Below are positions 21,169 to 32,599 of a stretch of DNA of 64,000 bases, piece by piece. The notes beneath the pieces were generated by a model. It ran no database searches. It was not told the DNA's origin and saw nothing but the letters and a program-made list of their open reading frames with translations. The translations under genes and the position numbers were made by a program. This stretch comes from Catonia carolina (lineage: Eukaryota > Arthropoda > Insecta > Hemiptera > Achilidae), in NCBI GenBank assembly GCA_035578175.1, contig JAQMRL010000006.1:21983506-22047505 (forward strand), in the 5' to 3' direction. Numbering within the stretch: position 1 is the first letter of the stretch; each line of letters begins with the position of its first letter.

Positions 21169-21707
21169 TAAATTTTACAATATTTACAAATATAAATAAC
21201 ATTAATGGTTTATAGGACATTACCAGTGCTCTATAAAACCATCTTTTGCATTTTAATGTCACTGCAAATCTATTGATTTTTTTAAATTTATTGATGGGTG
21301 TTGTATCAGATATATAATCAAACGGAGACGGAAAGAACCTTTATGATATAGAGTTGAAATATAAATAAGTAACTGACGATATCTGTAGAGCGATCTTGGA
21401 GAAGCGGTGTTATTATAAAGTTATTAACATTAAAAGGAAACTCATTTAATGCATGATTGATTAAATTTTCTAAGAAAATTATGTAAAAAATCAGGATAAT
21501 GCAGATGTAATCGTAGGCTAACCACAACCGTATTTAAGTATTTTTTTATTAAGTTTGGCAGTTGACTTAAAGAAAGGATAGCAAAAGTGGAAAAAATGCT
21601 AGAGAAGCTTTAGAGTGGAATGATATCTAAGATTTAATATTTAAAAAGTTTTGTATTTTAAAAAGTACTTTCTATTTTAATTAATTTACCCCAACAGGTT
21701 CTTCTGG

Positions 21708-21990
21708 CGCTAAAGTCGTTACTACGAGTCAGCTGTTTAACAACTGATTTTTGGAGACGGAGGTTCCGCGGTTCAAATCCTAGTAAAGTTACGTTGGTAC
21801 GGATTTGAATTTTAAAAATTGGTTAACATGTACTTTGATAGTTAGGGTTCAATTAACTATACTCTTTTAAGAATGGTCAGCCTGTGTCTGTAAAAGACTA
21901 AACCTGTTTTTACACGTCATATATATTATCTTCATCTCACTGGGTTATGGTGTTGCTTCATTGTTCTTAAATTTAACAGATTATAACTGA
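21708..21990 (+). repeat. SINE B copy 2
   Basis: A plus-strand copy. The tRNA-like head runs ~21708-21790, with gtcagctgtttaacaactg and the B-box-like GCGGTTCAAATCCTAG at ~21769-21784. The body includes aattaactatactctttt and runs to aacagattataa near 21985. Confidence 0.75.
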
Positions 21991-22340
21991 ACTTAAAGTC
22001 CATTCGAAATAACATGACAGTAAGTCCCTGAATGGTGGTAACTTTTCTGAGTAAAAAGTACCTTTCGAAAGTAAATTTTCCCTTTTAATTATTCTTCGTG
22101 GTATTCTTATTAAGAGTATTCTAATTGGTAGCACAGACGCATGAGCACATTACAAAATTCCCTCTGTCCTTTATTCCTTTGAAGTAGTACTATCATGCTT
22201 AAGTAGTACCATCACGCTATTTCGGATGGACTATACATATACTAGGGATAAAAAAATTAATTAACAATTACTATTGGTGGCAATTTTTAAAATTGTCTAT
22301 CATTTTCCTTTGTCCATTCGTCCTTTCATCACACCCAGAT

Positions 22341-22608
22341 GTCAGAAACTACCAGAGATAATAACAAACGATTTTTGGATTCGTAATCTACACAAAAAGT
22401 TAAATGGCCTAAATTGTGTTTGAAGTTCCGGTTTCGACCGAAAGTGGCCCAAAACCGGAAGTCAAATAATCAAAGTCAGAAACTACAAGAGATAGCAACA
22501 AACGGTTTTCGGATTCGTAATCTGCACAAAACGTTAGTAGGCCTGGATTTGGTTTGAAATTCCGGTTTCCACCAGAAGTGGCCCAAAACTGGAAGTCAAG
22601 AAATCAAC
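22341..22608. repeat. Two-unit 134-bp tandem duplication
   Basis: Units start at 22341 and 22475 with gtcagaaacta. Both contain ggattcgtaatct, a ttccggttt segment and agtggcccaaaac followed by ggaagtcaa. Divergence between the units is moderate. Each unit has an inverted pair (ttccggttt ... aaaaccggaa). Confidence 0.85.
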
Positions 22609-22609
22609 G

Positions 22610-23160
22610 TCGGAATTTGAAAACAAAAATAGTGTCATTCAACTCCTTTTAAAGATTAGCTTCAGAAATTACTAATGATTTTTGCCATAAGTCAAAGGTA
22701 AGCCTTTTTAAAAATTGGCACCAGCCATGAGACGCGTCGTCTCGTGATTTTTATTTTTAATTTTTTAATTTTAAATTAATTTAAAAAATGTAATAACTAA
22801 TTAGTTATTGAAAATTTCATAATTTTATAAATCAAACATTTATGTAAGATGTAGAAGGGAATTCATGCTACGCAATGAACATTTTTTAATTTAAATAATT
22901 TTTCGGCCTCCGGGCCAGCCCAGTCAGTCAGCTGGTAGAAAGTCGCTATTATTTGTTAAGTAACACCGGTTGGGCAAGCGACTTTGTATGGTGACCAGTT
23001 GACAGCCATCCATGAACAAACTCTACTGGGGGTCCCTGTTCAAACTCATGTCTAATCAACGTCAACAAAAAAATACAGTAAAAAGCAGCGATCAAATTGG
23101 GTAGTTGTCAACAATGTACAGTTCCCGATAACAAATAAAAGCTAAAAAAAAAAATAATAA
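22610..23160. other. Mixed stretch with a GC-rich block
   Basis: 22905-23075 is clearly richer in GC (cggcctccgggccagcccag and a block around agcgactttgtatggtgacc). No open frame or RNA fold was recognised. It could be an unclassified repeat. Confidence 0.35.
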
Positions 23161-23167
23161 TTTTTCT

Positions 23168-23287
23168 ACTAGGAAAATAAAAAATAATCTTTACTAGGAT
23201 TTGAACCACGGAAACATCGTTTCTGAAAATAAGCTGTTCAGCAGCTGACTCGCGGTAACGACTTAACCACTAGATAAACCCGTGGAT
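23168..23287 (-). repeat. SINE B head fragment
   Basis: The minus strand reads ctagtggttaagtcgttacc then gcgagtcagctgctgaacag, and the B-box-like ggttcaaatcctagtaaa. Only the tRNA-like head is present. Confidence 0.7.
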
Positions 23288-23299
23288 TATAAAAATATT

Positions 23300-24650
23300 A
23301 AAATGATTTACATTGTTGTTCAATAATATCATGTAGCGCCACCTATTGGAGAAAGAAGGAAATATTCAGCACAAGGTCAACTGGTCAGTCAGTTATGACC
23401 CTAGAGGTCACAGGTCCATAATGCTACTGTCTCTCATGAATAACGTGCATACTAAAAGAAAGGGAAACCATATGGACGCATGCTTACATCCATTATATTT
23501 ATTTATTATATATTTAATATAGTAACTATATTATAATACACACATATAATTTTTTTTATAAAAAGGACATTGATATTCTTATCACGTTTTATAAAAAACT
23601 TTTCCAATTATTTTTTAAATTTAGTTAAATTTCTGTTTAACTTTTGTAGTGTCAAACAAAATATTTTTTTCTCAGTAAGGGCCATTTTATATCACGTAAA
23701 GTAACTTTAGACGTTTTTGTATTTCTTTTAATTGTAGTTCCCAATCCCAAGATTGTTTTATTGTAGGCTTTCCTTCTTTCTTCCGTCTATCTGGTGTTCT
23801 GATTTTATTCTCCGTGGACGTCCTTGAAGTTACTAATTAGTATTCTGAACTTTGTTCAGTTTATCATTATTTCTTGGTTTATTTCAAATTTTCCTTTTCA
23901 TTATCTTTAAACCACATATATGACAACTTTTTGGGTACGTTGTTTTACTTTTATAGGTTATTCGTTCAATATTAACGTAAGGTTCCTTCAAATTTCTCAC
24001 GTTTCCCTCTTCCTTGCTTGGTGCATCATGTTTAATCCTACCAATCTTTTGATGTCACACCCGCAACACATCCTCTTGATTCCACGTCCCCTTGTTTCTG
24101 TCCTTCATGTCCAGTTTTTGGATATTAAGAAGAATATTCCATCTACCACCCGTACATCTTTCTTAATGACGAAGGTACAATCATCATATCAACGAGTCCT
24201 GCATTTTGATAATGTTCTGTGATTATTCGATTGGTTTTTGATTCGTATTACCTCTACCACAGATGATTGATTCCATCGGGCGTTGTGTTTTAGCTAATTT
24301 CAAAATACCGTGCGCAGAAGTTTGAAAAATTGCCATTATGATTTTCAACCTAGCCTACGTTAGGGGAATGAACTTCAAGAAGAATAAGTTAATTAAAATT
24401 TTATTTGCTTTATAAAATATTTTAACTTTATTGTAAATTTTACAAATAATTAAATAAATTACATAACTTATATAATAAAAATCACACTTATCTTGGTGTT
24501 TTATAGAAGTTAAAAAGTTAATTAATACAATAAATTCTGATAAAATCCCCTATTTAGTTTTTCAAATTTGAAGACGGGAAGAAATAATTGTAGCAGAATT
24601 TATAAGTTAAGTTCATTACATATAATATGAGTGGAAAAACACTGAGAAGG
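23300..24650. other. Unassigned; possible decayed minus-strand coding near 23.75-24.3 kb
   Basis: Between ~23750 and 24300 the minus strand has patches of coding-like composition (for example DRNKGTWNQEDV in one frame), broken by stops. I cannot assign a family with confidence; a decayed transposon is likely. The rest is AT-rich with nothing recognised. Confidence 0.3.
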
Positions 24651-24663
24651 AACTAAAATAATT

Positions 24664-24830
24664 TTTTTTTGTTTAACGTCCGACTCTTCTGCAATAACTG
24701 CCAATGCAGACGGTGAAGGATGAAATGATTTTTTGTAGCGTATGAAAATTTGCCATGCCTGAATGGGATTCGAACTCAAAACCGCATGATGAGAGGCGAG
24801 CAAGTTACCAACTACGCCAATGCGGCCGGC
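24664..24830 (-). repeat. SINE A copy (subfamily A2) with 13-bp duplication
   Basis: A minus-strand, 167-bp copy flanked by a perfect 13-bp duplication, aactaaaataatt, at 24651-24663 and 24831-24843. It has the tRNA-like head (A box near 24812-24826, B box ggattcgaactc on the plus strand at ~24767). Its body differs from A1 copies, carrying cgtctgcattggcagttatt in place of the A1 gctaatgacc block. A T-run at 24661-24670 represents the poly-A tail. Confidence 0.93.
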
Positions 24831-24849
24831 AACTAAAATAATTAGATGT

Positions 24850-26210
24850 GTTGAAAAATATAAAGGTTTATACAAAAATGAAAAAAAAAATCAAATAAGA
24901 ATTTAAGAAAATCAATAGAAGAATCGATAATCAAATGAAGAACGAAATTTTTTGGACAGATTATAAGACTAAATGGAAACAGATTAAATAAACTGATATT
25001 TGAAACTTTTTATGAATCAAACCTAAGTTATTAAAATTGGTATATGGAAAAAGAAGACAAATTAGGATTTTGAATGTAAGACTACCGATGTTTAGCAAGA
25101 GAGTTTTTATTTAAAATTTTAAAATGAAATTCAAAAACAAAGAGAGATAATATTCAGTAAAATATCTGAAGCTGTAAAAAATTGCGTGGGAAAGAAGGCA
25201 GTTGAATATAAAACCTTTTTTCAGCAAAATCACATATATAAAAATAAATAAAACTAACCTCTTTTCCTACTGTTAATCTGCAAACAATCCTTGTAATAAA
25301 ATGTTTGTAAAATATAATTCGACAAAAACTTTTCAAATTTTGGAAAATCGTTTATTATCAGATCATTGAATAAGATTTTCCAAAAATTATACTATGTAGG
25401 CTAAGTTATGTATTAAAAACATGCACTAAGGATTAACTGTAAAACTCAAAAACATCTCAAGACATATAACTAACGTAACATACCAGAGACTTGAACACAG
25501 TTTAAGACGTCCTAGTTTAATTAAAAAAAAAAAACATTCATACATGCATAAATAAATATACATTTTTAATTTAAATAACAAATCTTACATTTCTTTAATA
25601 ACAAAATGTCCTTGATAATACCATATTATAAAACTTTAGAAGTATTAAGAATCCATTGAAGCGTATCAAATAAGATACTTATGAAGGAAATTCCCTTTTT
25701 CTAACACAAGTATTAAAACTGCGTAATGTCTTTTTATTAATCGACGTACAAAATCATAAATTTATCATAACCATTATTAAACATTATATAGTAAAGGTCG
25801 TATCTTGTTCTATGCAATAATACTAAATAACATTCATAGGTATAATAATAGGCATAAAAAATCTATAAGGCCTATTTTTATCAGATACCTGGACTGAAAA
25901 TTGTTGTTTTTAATTTAGTAATAAATAATAAGCCTAAAAATCAGATTTCTTAATGAATATATTAATTTGCAATTAAAATTTTATCTGTATATTCATCGAA
26001 GACCCTTTGCTATATCAAATGTTTATATTGTGTTATAATGAATACAAGGCACTAAAAACTTTTGTGCCAATGTCAAAAATTCTGTTAAAATGATTTAGTT
26101 CTATAATCATCTAATAGAGAACGCAGTCACTGGTTTTACCAAAACTATAACACCGTATCTCTTCAATCGTTCAATATTCTTTTTCTGAAAATGAATGGTG
26201 GGCACTGTTA
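24850..26210. other. AT-rich stretch, nothing recognised
   Basis: About 1.35 kb without a recognised gene or repeat copy. Confidence 0.5.
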
Positions 26211-26355
26211 GTATTTACTGTCGATTTCTTTATTGTAGATACCCAATTATGGAGCCTTCTTTCTTCCGCTTGTTTAATTTTAACGTTATCATACACCAAA
26301 ATTTAGCTGATTTCAATCTGCGTTGTTACATGTCAGTTTCATATGTTTAGCGTTA

Positions 26356-27398
26356 GGGGAGACCGGGCTAGTTGGCGCACTTTTTGCATATATTTTTTTG
26401 TAGCTATTTATGAAGTATTTGAGATTATGTTTTATGCGGATGACATATCTCAACAAATTAGCCTTAAAGTCTCAATTTTTTAATTTAAATATATTGTAAG
26501 TTATGAACATTTAAAGTCATTAAAACCCATGCGCCAACTTACCCCATCCTCGGGGTTAGTTGGCGCAGTACCTAGGGCACCTAAGTTGGCACAAGTTATT
26601 ATTCATATTTTTTTAGTTGTTTAGGTGTGTGGCGCTGCTAATAAAATAACACAACACCTGAAACGAATTTATTTTAATGAACGTTATTGATGAACTAAAA
26701 TAAAACTGGAATACTAGAACAGGTAATGAAAACCAAATTAACTTTTCCAGTAATCTACAGTTTTAAAAATCTATATTTTACTGTTTCTCAGACGTCTAAA
26801 TAGGTTTACTCGTTTTAACCAAACGAAATACAAACTACTTAAAAAAACAAAAAAACAGATTACCTTATTGTTCTTTTTCTTTCCTCCCTGTAGTTTTAAC
26901 ACGTTCCTTACCTTTGGCAGGAGACTTCCTAGACATTTTATCCCTTGTTGCGTTTTTAAGCTATCTTATTATTATTATTGTTGAACTTTCACCTATCCTA
27001 TGGCAAGTTGTCGCATGCACCAACTATCCCCGACTCATCGTTTTGGAAAAAAACGATGGTGTAGTTAAAAAACTAAGCAATCAATTTACTTAAACTTGAC
27101 ACAGTAAAAACCACGAAGAACTGGTGAATTTAATGATACAAATATTAATAGGTTATTTAACCATACTTTTGTATGAAAAATTAATAACAGAGAAAACGAA
27201 ATTTTACTTGCCTGTGGTAAAAAACAAAAACTTAATGTGGAAAGTTGTCACGCCTTCATAAACGGCTCGAAACACAATGAATTACTCACAGTGACTGCCG
27301 GAAACAGTAATCCAAGTTTCAGGGTTGACAACATCTAAACAACAGATTTATCGCGAGTGCACCTACTTGCCCCTGCGCCTACTAGCCCCGGTCTTCCC
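26356..27398. mobile_element. TA-flanked element with GGGGAGACCGGG ends
   Basis: The left end GGGGAGACCGGGCTAGTTGG and right end (reverse complement) GGGAAGACCGGGGCTAGTAG form an inverted repeat of ~25 bp, flanked by TA at 26354-26355 and 27399-27400. The interior carries further copies of the terminal motif, including a near-perfect palindrome centred near 26550 (tgcgccaact...agttggcgca). On the minus strand near 26880-26945 a frame reads MSRKSPAKGKERVKTTGRKE, basic and possibly a transposase tail. TA duplication suggests the Tc1/mariner/pogo group, but this is not proven. Confidence 0.75.
26529..26567. repeat. Internal palindrome of terminal motif
   Basis: tgcgccaacttacccc and ggggttagttggcgca are inverted around a ~6-nt centre. 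Each arm repeats the tagttggcgca motif of the element's own terminus. Confidence 0.85.
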
Positions 27399-27772
27399 TA
27401 TATACTATTGTACTAGTTTTTTTGAAAATGCCGAAATAATGAGCGGTTACGGAGTTAACTGGGGTTCAGAATTTTACTAATAACTCAAAATTTAAATATG
27501 CTACAAATCAGTCAAGTGGTGTTTGAGTTATAAGCCTCTAAATGCATCCAACATGTTGCAGCAACAAAAAAAAACCTGGCTTTTTTCTTTTCATCCTAAT
27601 ATCGAAATATTAATGAACGCTAAAAATATGAAACTGACATGTAACAACGTAAATTGAAATCAGTTAAATTTTGGTGTATAATACGTTAAAATTAAACAAG
27701 CGGTTTCGAAGAAAGAAGGCTCAAAACTCGGGTATCTATAATAAAGAAATCGACAGTAGCCTTTCCCCTCAA

Positions 27773-28064
27773 GGGGAGCACTATACCAGCTATCTAACCC
27801 AGGTTAATTTCCACTGCCTTCTCAGTTTTCTGTATTCTTTGAATATCACAACCTCTCAATTATTTCTACAGAATAACTTAATTAGGTAAAAGAAACTCTG
27901 ACCATGACATTACTCAGAAAAAATTCGCATAACTTCCGAAATTTTTTTCGTAATGTTATAATTTTTATATGTAATTACACAGAAAAAGATACAAAAGGCA
28001 ATGACGCCAAAATTCAAAAATCGATTTTTTTTTATATTTTCGATGTACCTATATAGTGCTCCCC
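27773..28064. mobile_element. 292-bp MITE with GGGGAGCACTATA ends
   Basis: The ends GGGGAGCACTATA and TATAGTGCTCCCC are perfect inverted repeats. The right flank is TTAA (28065-28068) and the left is TCAA (27769-27772), consistent with a TTAA duplication with one mutation. It is non-coding. It lies between the foldback element and a LINE RT fragment. Confidence 0.75.
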
Positions 28065-28065
28065 T

Positions 28066-28290
28066 TAACCTTAATCCCTAACAACTAATGGCTCTAATGT
28101 TTTCAATAAAATTTCATAATCAAAACAATTGAAATCTTTACTTCGATCTAAGAACACAGATAATGATTTTTCTCGTGCATCCAACATATCAAGAGAGACT
28201 ATTGCAAGTTTAGTTGATTGACATTTTTGGAAACCATGCTGATCCTCTGAGATAAGATCAAAAAATTGACTGAAGAAGATATTACCATAT
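28066..28290 (-). pseudogene. LINE reverse-transcriptase fragment (RT core)
   Basis: The minus-strand frame reads DLISEDQHGFQKCQSTKLAI, then LSVFLDRSKDFNCFDYEILL and KTLE. This matches the conserved RT blocks LSEQQHGFR..RST and VFLDLSKAFDCVDHEILL of CR1/L2/Jockey-type LINEs. One catalytic-block Asp is present (FLD). The fragment stops where the TTAA MITE sits, and I see no continuation beyond it. Confidence 0.85.
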
Positions 28291-28299
28291 CGGTAGGTC

Positions 28300-29935
28300 C
28301 TATTATGGGGTTAGGTTAAGCATACCTTCTCAAATTTACTTCGCGCAACGTATGAATGGACATTAGCACAGATCGTTCCGTTGATAGGCGAGGAATCTCT
28401 GTAGTGGAAGTATGACGTGAAAAATTCAATCCTAGCTCAAGTCAGTGATGTAACTATATACTATGAGAAAACGTATAAAAATAATATTTTTTGCAGGTCA
28501 GTTATTAAACCTTAAAGATTTTTCACTTAATTTCTTTTAAAGTCGTTTAAAACACATAATATTTTTCCTCCAAGGAAACTATCTTGCAAAAACAAAGTGT
28601 TGATAGAAAACGTTCGTTTTTTAGTAACTGAAAAATTAACCAGCCCTATTATTTAACATTTATTTACATCTAAACCACATCGCCTACGTCATTTATAAAA
28701 ATAAAATCGAAAACGTGATAAGGAAAGATAAAGATTCATATGCATTTATAAACAAATATACAAAAATGAAAACAAAAATCAGTTAAGATTTTGACACAAT
28801 ATGCTAGAAGCAAAATAAAATAATAATATTATTCAAATAAAAATTTAAACGTCATATCAAACTCAAATAGAGTTATAAAAATTTGATCACTTGTTAAAAA
28901 GTTTAAAACCGAAAAACAAAATTAAGAAGTAAGCCTAACCAAAACAAATACATACATTTCCGAATTAAGAAAAAATGAAGTAAATTAAAAATGAGAATAT
29001 TGCGTGGGAGTTTGTTAGTAATTTAATTCTTAAAAAGATTTATGTCGCCGGAGGAAGGTCAAAATAGTACTATAGAAAATAAATTATAATTTTAAAAATG
29101 CCAAGTTTGGACAAAATAATGTTGAAGTCTTTTTGTTTAAATTGCATTATAATATTTTAAAATTCTATGGCAGTATGAATTATTTATTTATATATAATCA
29201 ATTTATTATTATATACCAAATGCCATGGCTGTCTAAAGTTTAACTAAAAATATTAGTTACAATCCTATCAAAATTAGGATTACAAGTTAGAAATAAGTTA
29301 CTTCAATATCAATACACTAATTTGGTTACAAATTAAAAAAAAATAAGTAGAGAAAACAACCCAAAAGTTTTTACGCTGTTTTTAAAAATTGAATTCTGTT
29401 AACAGCTCAAATTGATATAGGAGCGGATTTTCCTTTTTTTTTAATCAATAAAACACGAATGAAGAATTTATTGATTTTTGTTCAATTCTTTGAAACAATA
29501 ACCACATTTGTTACAAAATTCGTCCAATATGGTTGTATGGCGTTTTGAACTAAAGTTTGGCAAAAACATAAAACGTAAACAGAGTACAAACTTTTCAAAA
29601 TAAAAATTTACGTTTAATCACGTAGGTATTTACTACGTACGAAACTCTATCATACATCTCTACCTCAACGAAGGCACATTATACTCAATCATAAACAAAT
29701 TATAAACTCGTTTCCATTCAAAAGTAATAAAGCACATAAATATTCAGAGATGCAAACATTTTCACACCGACACCTACCATAAAGTCCACAAAGAGGATTA
29801 AAACGATGTTGGAGTAGGGATCTTATATAAAACGGCGAACGGGGTTTGCCACAGAGTAATTTTTTCGATTAAGATCCCTCATAAATTAAATAACAAAAAT
29901 TTTCGCAACTATCGTTGTCTAAACAGCCGGGCGGG
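28300..29935. other. AT-rich stretch, nothing recognised
   Basis: About 1.6 kb of AT-rich sequence. No gene, terminal repeat or known family copy was seen. Confidence 0.5.
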
Positions 29936-29944
29936 TGAAGTTTA

Positions 29945-30151
29945 TTTATTTATTTAATTTTTTTAAATTTATTTATTTAACTTCGCATTAACTGCAAGGT
30001 CATTAGCGAAGACGTTGAGGTCTTACTGTGCGTAATGAGGATGAAATGATATTTGTAACTTTTGAAAATAATGCCGTGCCTGAGTGGGATTCGAACGCAA
30101 GACCGCATGATGAGAGGCGAGTACGTTACTAACTACGCCAATGCGACCGGC
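29945..30151 (-). repeat. SINE A copy (subfamily A1)
   Basis: A minus-strand copy. The tail (TTTA-rich) lies at ~29945-29980, the body has cattagcgaagacgttgagg, and the B box, inverted, is near 30086-30099. Its 5' end near 30151 faces a second SINE A in opposite orientation. Confidence 0.87.
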
Positions 30152-30225
30152 ATTTATTTTTATTTATTACCGTATTTTATTATACCGTATTATTTATTAC
30201 CGGCATTTATTTTTATATATTTCGC

Positions 30226-30402
30226 CGGCCGCGTTGGCGATGTTGGTAACGTGCTCGCCTCTCATCACGCGGTCTTGGGTTCGAATCCCACTCGGGCATG
30301 GCATTTTTTCATACATTACAAAAAATTCATTTCATCCTTCACCGTCTGCATTAGCAGCAATTTGCAGAACAGTCGGACGTTAAAACAAAAAAAAACAAAA
30401 AA
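30226..30402 (+). repeat. SINE A copy (subfamily A2), head-to-head with previous copy
   Basis: A plus-strand copy. The head begins gccggccgcgttggcgatgt, the B box gggttcgaatcccac is at ~30277-30291, and the body has gtctgcattagcagcaattt. The tail is an A-rich run ending near 30402. With the copy at 29945-30151 it forms an inverted pair separated by ~75 bp. Open frames here are artefacts of the repeat. Confidence 0.9.
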
Positions 30403-30409
30403 ATTATTT

Positions 30410-30890
30410 TTATTTTTAATATTACCGTAATTTAAGAGAGGCCGTAAGTCGAGTCCTACATATTAAAACTTTTGTTTTTAATTAACAATAAAATTGATTA
30501 TTATTAATTTTATAAATGAAAAAAATTTGAAATTATAATTGTAATTTTTAGTTCTACAGAATATAACTAACTAGTAAAGGTATTTATATTTAATTAAGTT
30601 TACAAATTATTAAGTTAAGTACCCATTAAGTTAACAACTTATTTAATAAAATTATTTAGCAAAAAAAATTATATACTTAGTTAATGGATTAGGATCCTGA
30701 CCTCTCATTGGTAATATGAAAATTAAAAAATATTAGCTGACCGTAACCACATACGACTAATTTTCAGACAACAATGGGAGCGAAATCTTTTCTAATGTAA
30801 GTACCGCGCTTTATCGAAATCAAATAATAATATTTTGTGTTTATTTATTAACAATTAAATATATAAATATATATATATTCATTCATTCGT
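30410..30890. other. AT-rich stretch, nothing recognised
   Basis: No gene or repeat was recognised; it ends in a short (AT)n run near 30860-30880. Confidence 0.5.
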
Positions 30891-30894
30891 TCAA

Positions 30895-31205
30895 GGATTC
30901 ACAGCCCCAGCCGTATCTTGCTTCCTAAGCACCACCTCTCTCTGTCTCGCCAGTCCCCTCGGAGAGCCACTGCAAAGACATTGCCTCCTGCACCCCATCC
31001 AACCATGTTACTTTCGGCATAGCCTTCCTTCTTCTACCAGCTGATGTCCACTCCCGTGCCCTGTTTGGCCACCTACCATCCTCCATCCTCTGCAAATGAC
31101 CAAACCATTTTAACTGCTTCCGGGATATGGTATCCATGATATTTCCTTGAACGCCGATTCTTCTCCTAATGACGGAATTCAATAGATCCGCGACACACCA
31201 CAGTT
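30895..31205 (-). pseudogene. LINE C-terminal fragment (same family as 49.2 kb)
   Basis: The minus-strand frame reads LLNSVIRRRIGVQGNIMDTI, then RKQLKWFGHLQRMEDGRWPN and VTWLDGVQEAM, ending near GAVNP. It is the segment after the RT domain (RIRNE..RRR.GV ... KQL.W.GH..RM ... W.EGV..AM) of an insect LINE. It is 5'-truncated. The copy at 49215-49950 covers the same region plus part of the RT domain. Confidence 0.85.
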
Positions 31206-31209
31206 CTGT

Positions 31210-31710
31210 AATAATTAAATTATTAGCAATTAAAATCTTTTGTAGACTTATTTGTATCCTGTTACCAAATGGCTGGAGTAATAAAAGTAAGATTACACAC
31301 TTAGAATTAAATTATTGTTGACTGTCCAATTTTAATTTCCGTATACGTCAAATTTGTGGAAAGTACGGTGTACAGTTGTAGTTTTTACTAAAAACAAAAT
31401 ATTATTTGAAACAAAAAAACCTTATTTATAAATTTAAAACAAAGATGAAAAACTTCGGATAAAATTATTACATTAATGGAAAGAGTTAGGAATCATAATC
31501 TTGAATCTTACAAGTTTCCTTCTTACAAAAACCATGTCTTTAGTTTTTGTGCTAAATATCCACAGATTGTACTAACTTTATAGATATTGGAATAGAAAAT
31601 TGGGTTTTCAGAGTTTTGTTTCCTGATTTGGTTATTAAATTGAAATTTTTAATTAACCTTTATTTGATGAATTTTTTATCACGTTAAAAATATACACATT
31701 TTATCCCTAT
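31210..31710. other. AT-rich stretch, nothing recognised
   Basis: No gene or repeat was recognised. Confidence 0.5.
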
Positions 31711-31714
31711 TGTG

Positions 31715-31950
31715 TATGTTACAATCTATTTAATTTAAGAACAATAAACAACCCTTTGGTCCAATGATATGGGGATAATAAGTATGACGTATAAATGAGA
31801 TGTAGTCTGGTACAGACTGAGGTCGATAATTCCCGAGAGAGTATGGTTAATTGAATCCCACTCATTAAAGTATACTGGTAACCACTATATATTATTTAAA
31901 TCCATATGACATTAAATACCTTTACTACAGAACTTGAATCACGGAAAAAA
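31715..31950 (-). repeat. SINE B copy 3 (body, eroded head)
   Basis: The plus strand reads caatctatttaatttaagaa, ggtcgataattcccgagaga then gtatggttaattgaatccca, and the remnant cttgaatcacgg of the B box near 31933. This matches copies at 18830-19095 and 50775-51110. The tRNA-like head beyond the B box is degraded. Confidence 0.65.
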
Positions 31951-32388
31951 TATACACTTGAATAATTAAGATTCTATGACACAATGACACAAATAGCCTA
32001 CTCTCGATTGTAGGCGCCATCGGGTATAAAATAAAAAAAAACATTGTTTACATTTAATATTATTCTGTGATTGATTAACATGCAGTATTGTAAACATATG
32101 ATAACCACAGAAACTTGGCACACAACAAACTGTATGAACGTTAAAGAAACTAAATTAATTATTTCTAATCACGATAAACTGCAGGGAGGCATATCTCATA
32201 ACTTGTATCTTACATACACCGGCTTGTATCAAGTCCATATTATAAACTGGTATACTAAAATAATATTGTATTACATATAAAATATTTTATGAGTTAATTA
32301 CATTAATATTTATGACAACTATAAATCACCTAACTAAATATGGAAAATAAATAATAGTGATTTTTTATACATCATTATAAAAAGGTTT

Positions 32389-32591
32389 GCCGGCCGCATT
32401 GGCGCAGTTGGTAACGTGCTCGCCTCTCATCATGCGGTCCTGGGTTCGAATCCCACTCAGACACGGCATATTTTCATACGTTACAAAATATCATTTCATC
32501 CTCCATTGTACACAGTTACACTCCAACGTCGTCGCTAATGACCGTTGTATTTGATGCGACGTTAAATAAATAAATTAAAAAAACAAAAAAA
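32389..32591 (+). repeat. SINE A copy (subfamily A1), most complete
   Basis: The plus strand reads gccggccgcattggcgcagt, then B box CTGGGTTCGAATCCCACTC at ~32439-32457. The body contains gtcgtcgctaatgaccgttg and ends gatgcgacgttaaataaat plus an A-rich tail. The head folds as tRNA, with gccg...cggc ends; ctctcatca in the anticodon region recalls tRNA-Met (inference). Confidence 0.92.
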
Positions 32592-32599
32592 GTTTCTTA

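Larger units (their letters stand above)
26217..27758. mobile_element. Foldback element with ~140-bp inverted arms
   Basis: The left arm 26217-26354 (starting tactgtcgatttctttattg) is the imperfect reverse complement of the right arm 27615-27758 (ending aatcgacagta). Shared interior blocks include gttacatgtcagtttcatat and ccgcttgtttaattttaacg. The left arm ends exactly where the GGGGAGACC element begins. A ~210-bp spacer remains between that element and the right arm. No flanking duplication is clear, so the element class is unknown. Confidence 0.78.

Noticed and set aside
23750..24300. piggyBac or LINE coding on the minus strand
   Set aside because: Short coding-like patches only; no ordered set of family motifs could be traced through the stops.
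30062..30430. 122-codon open frame
   Set aside because: It spans two opposed SINE copies and their junction; the reading frame is incidental.
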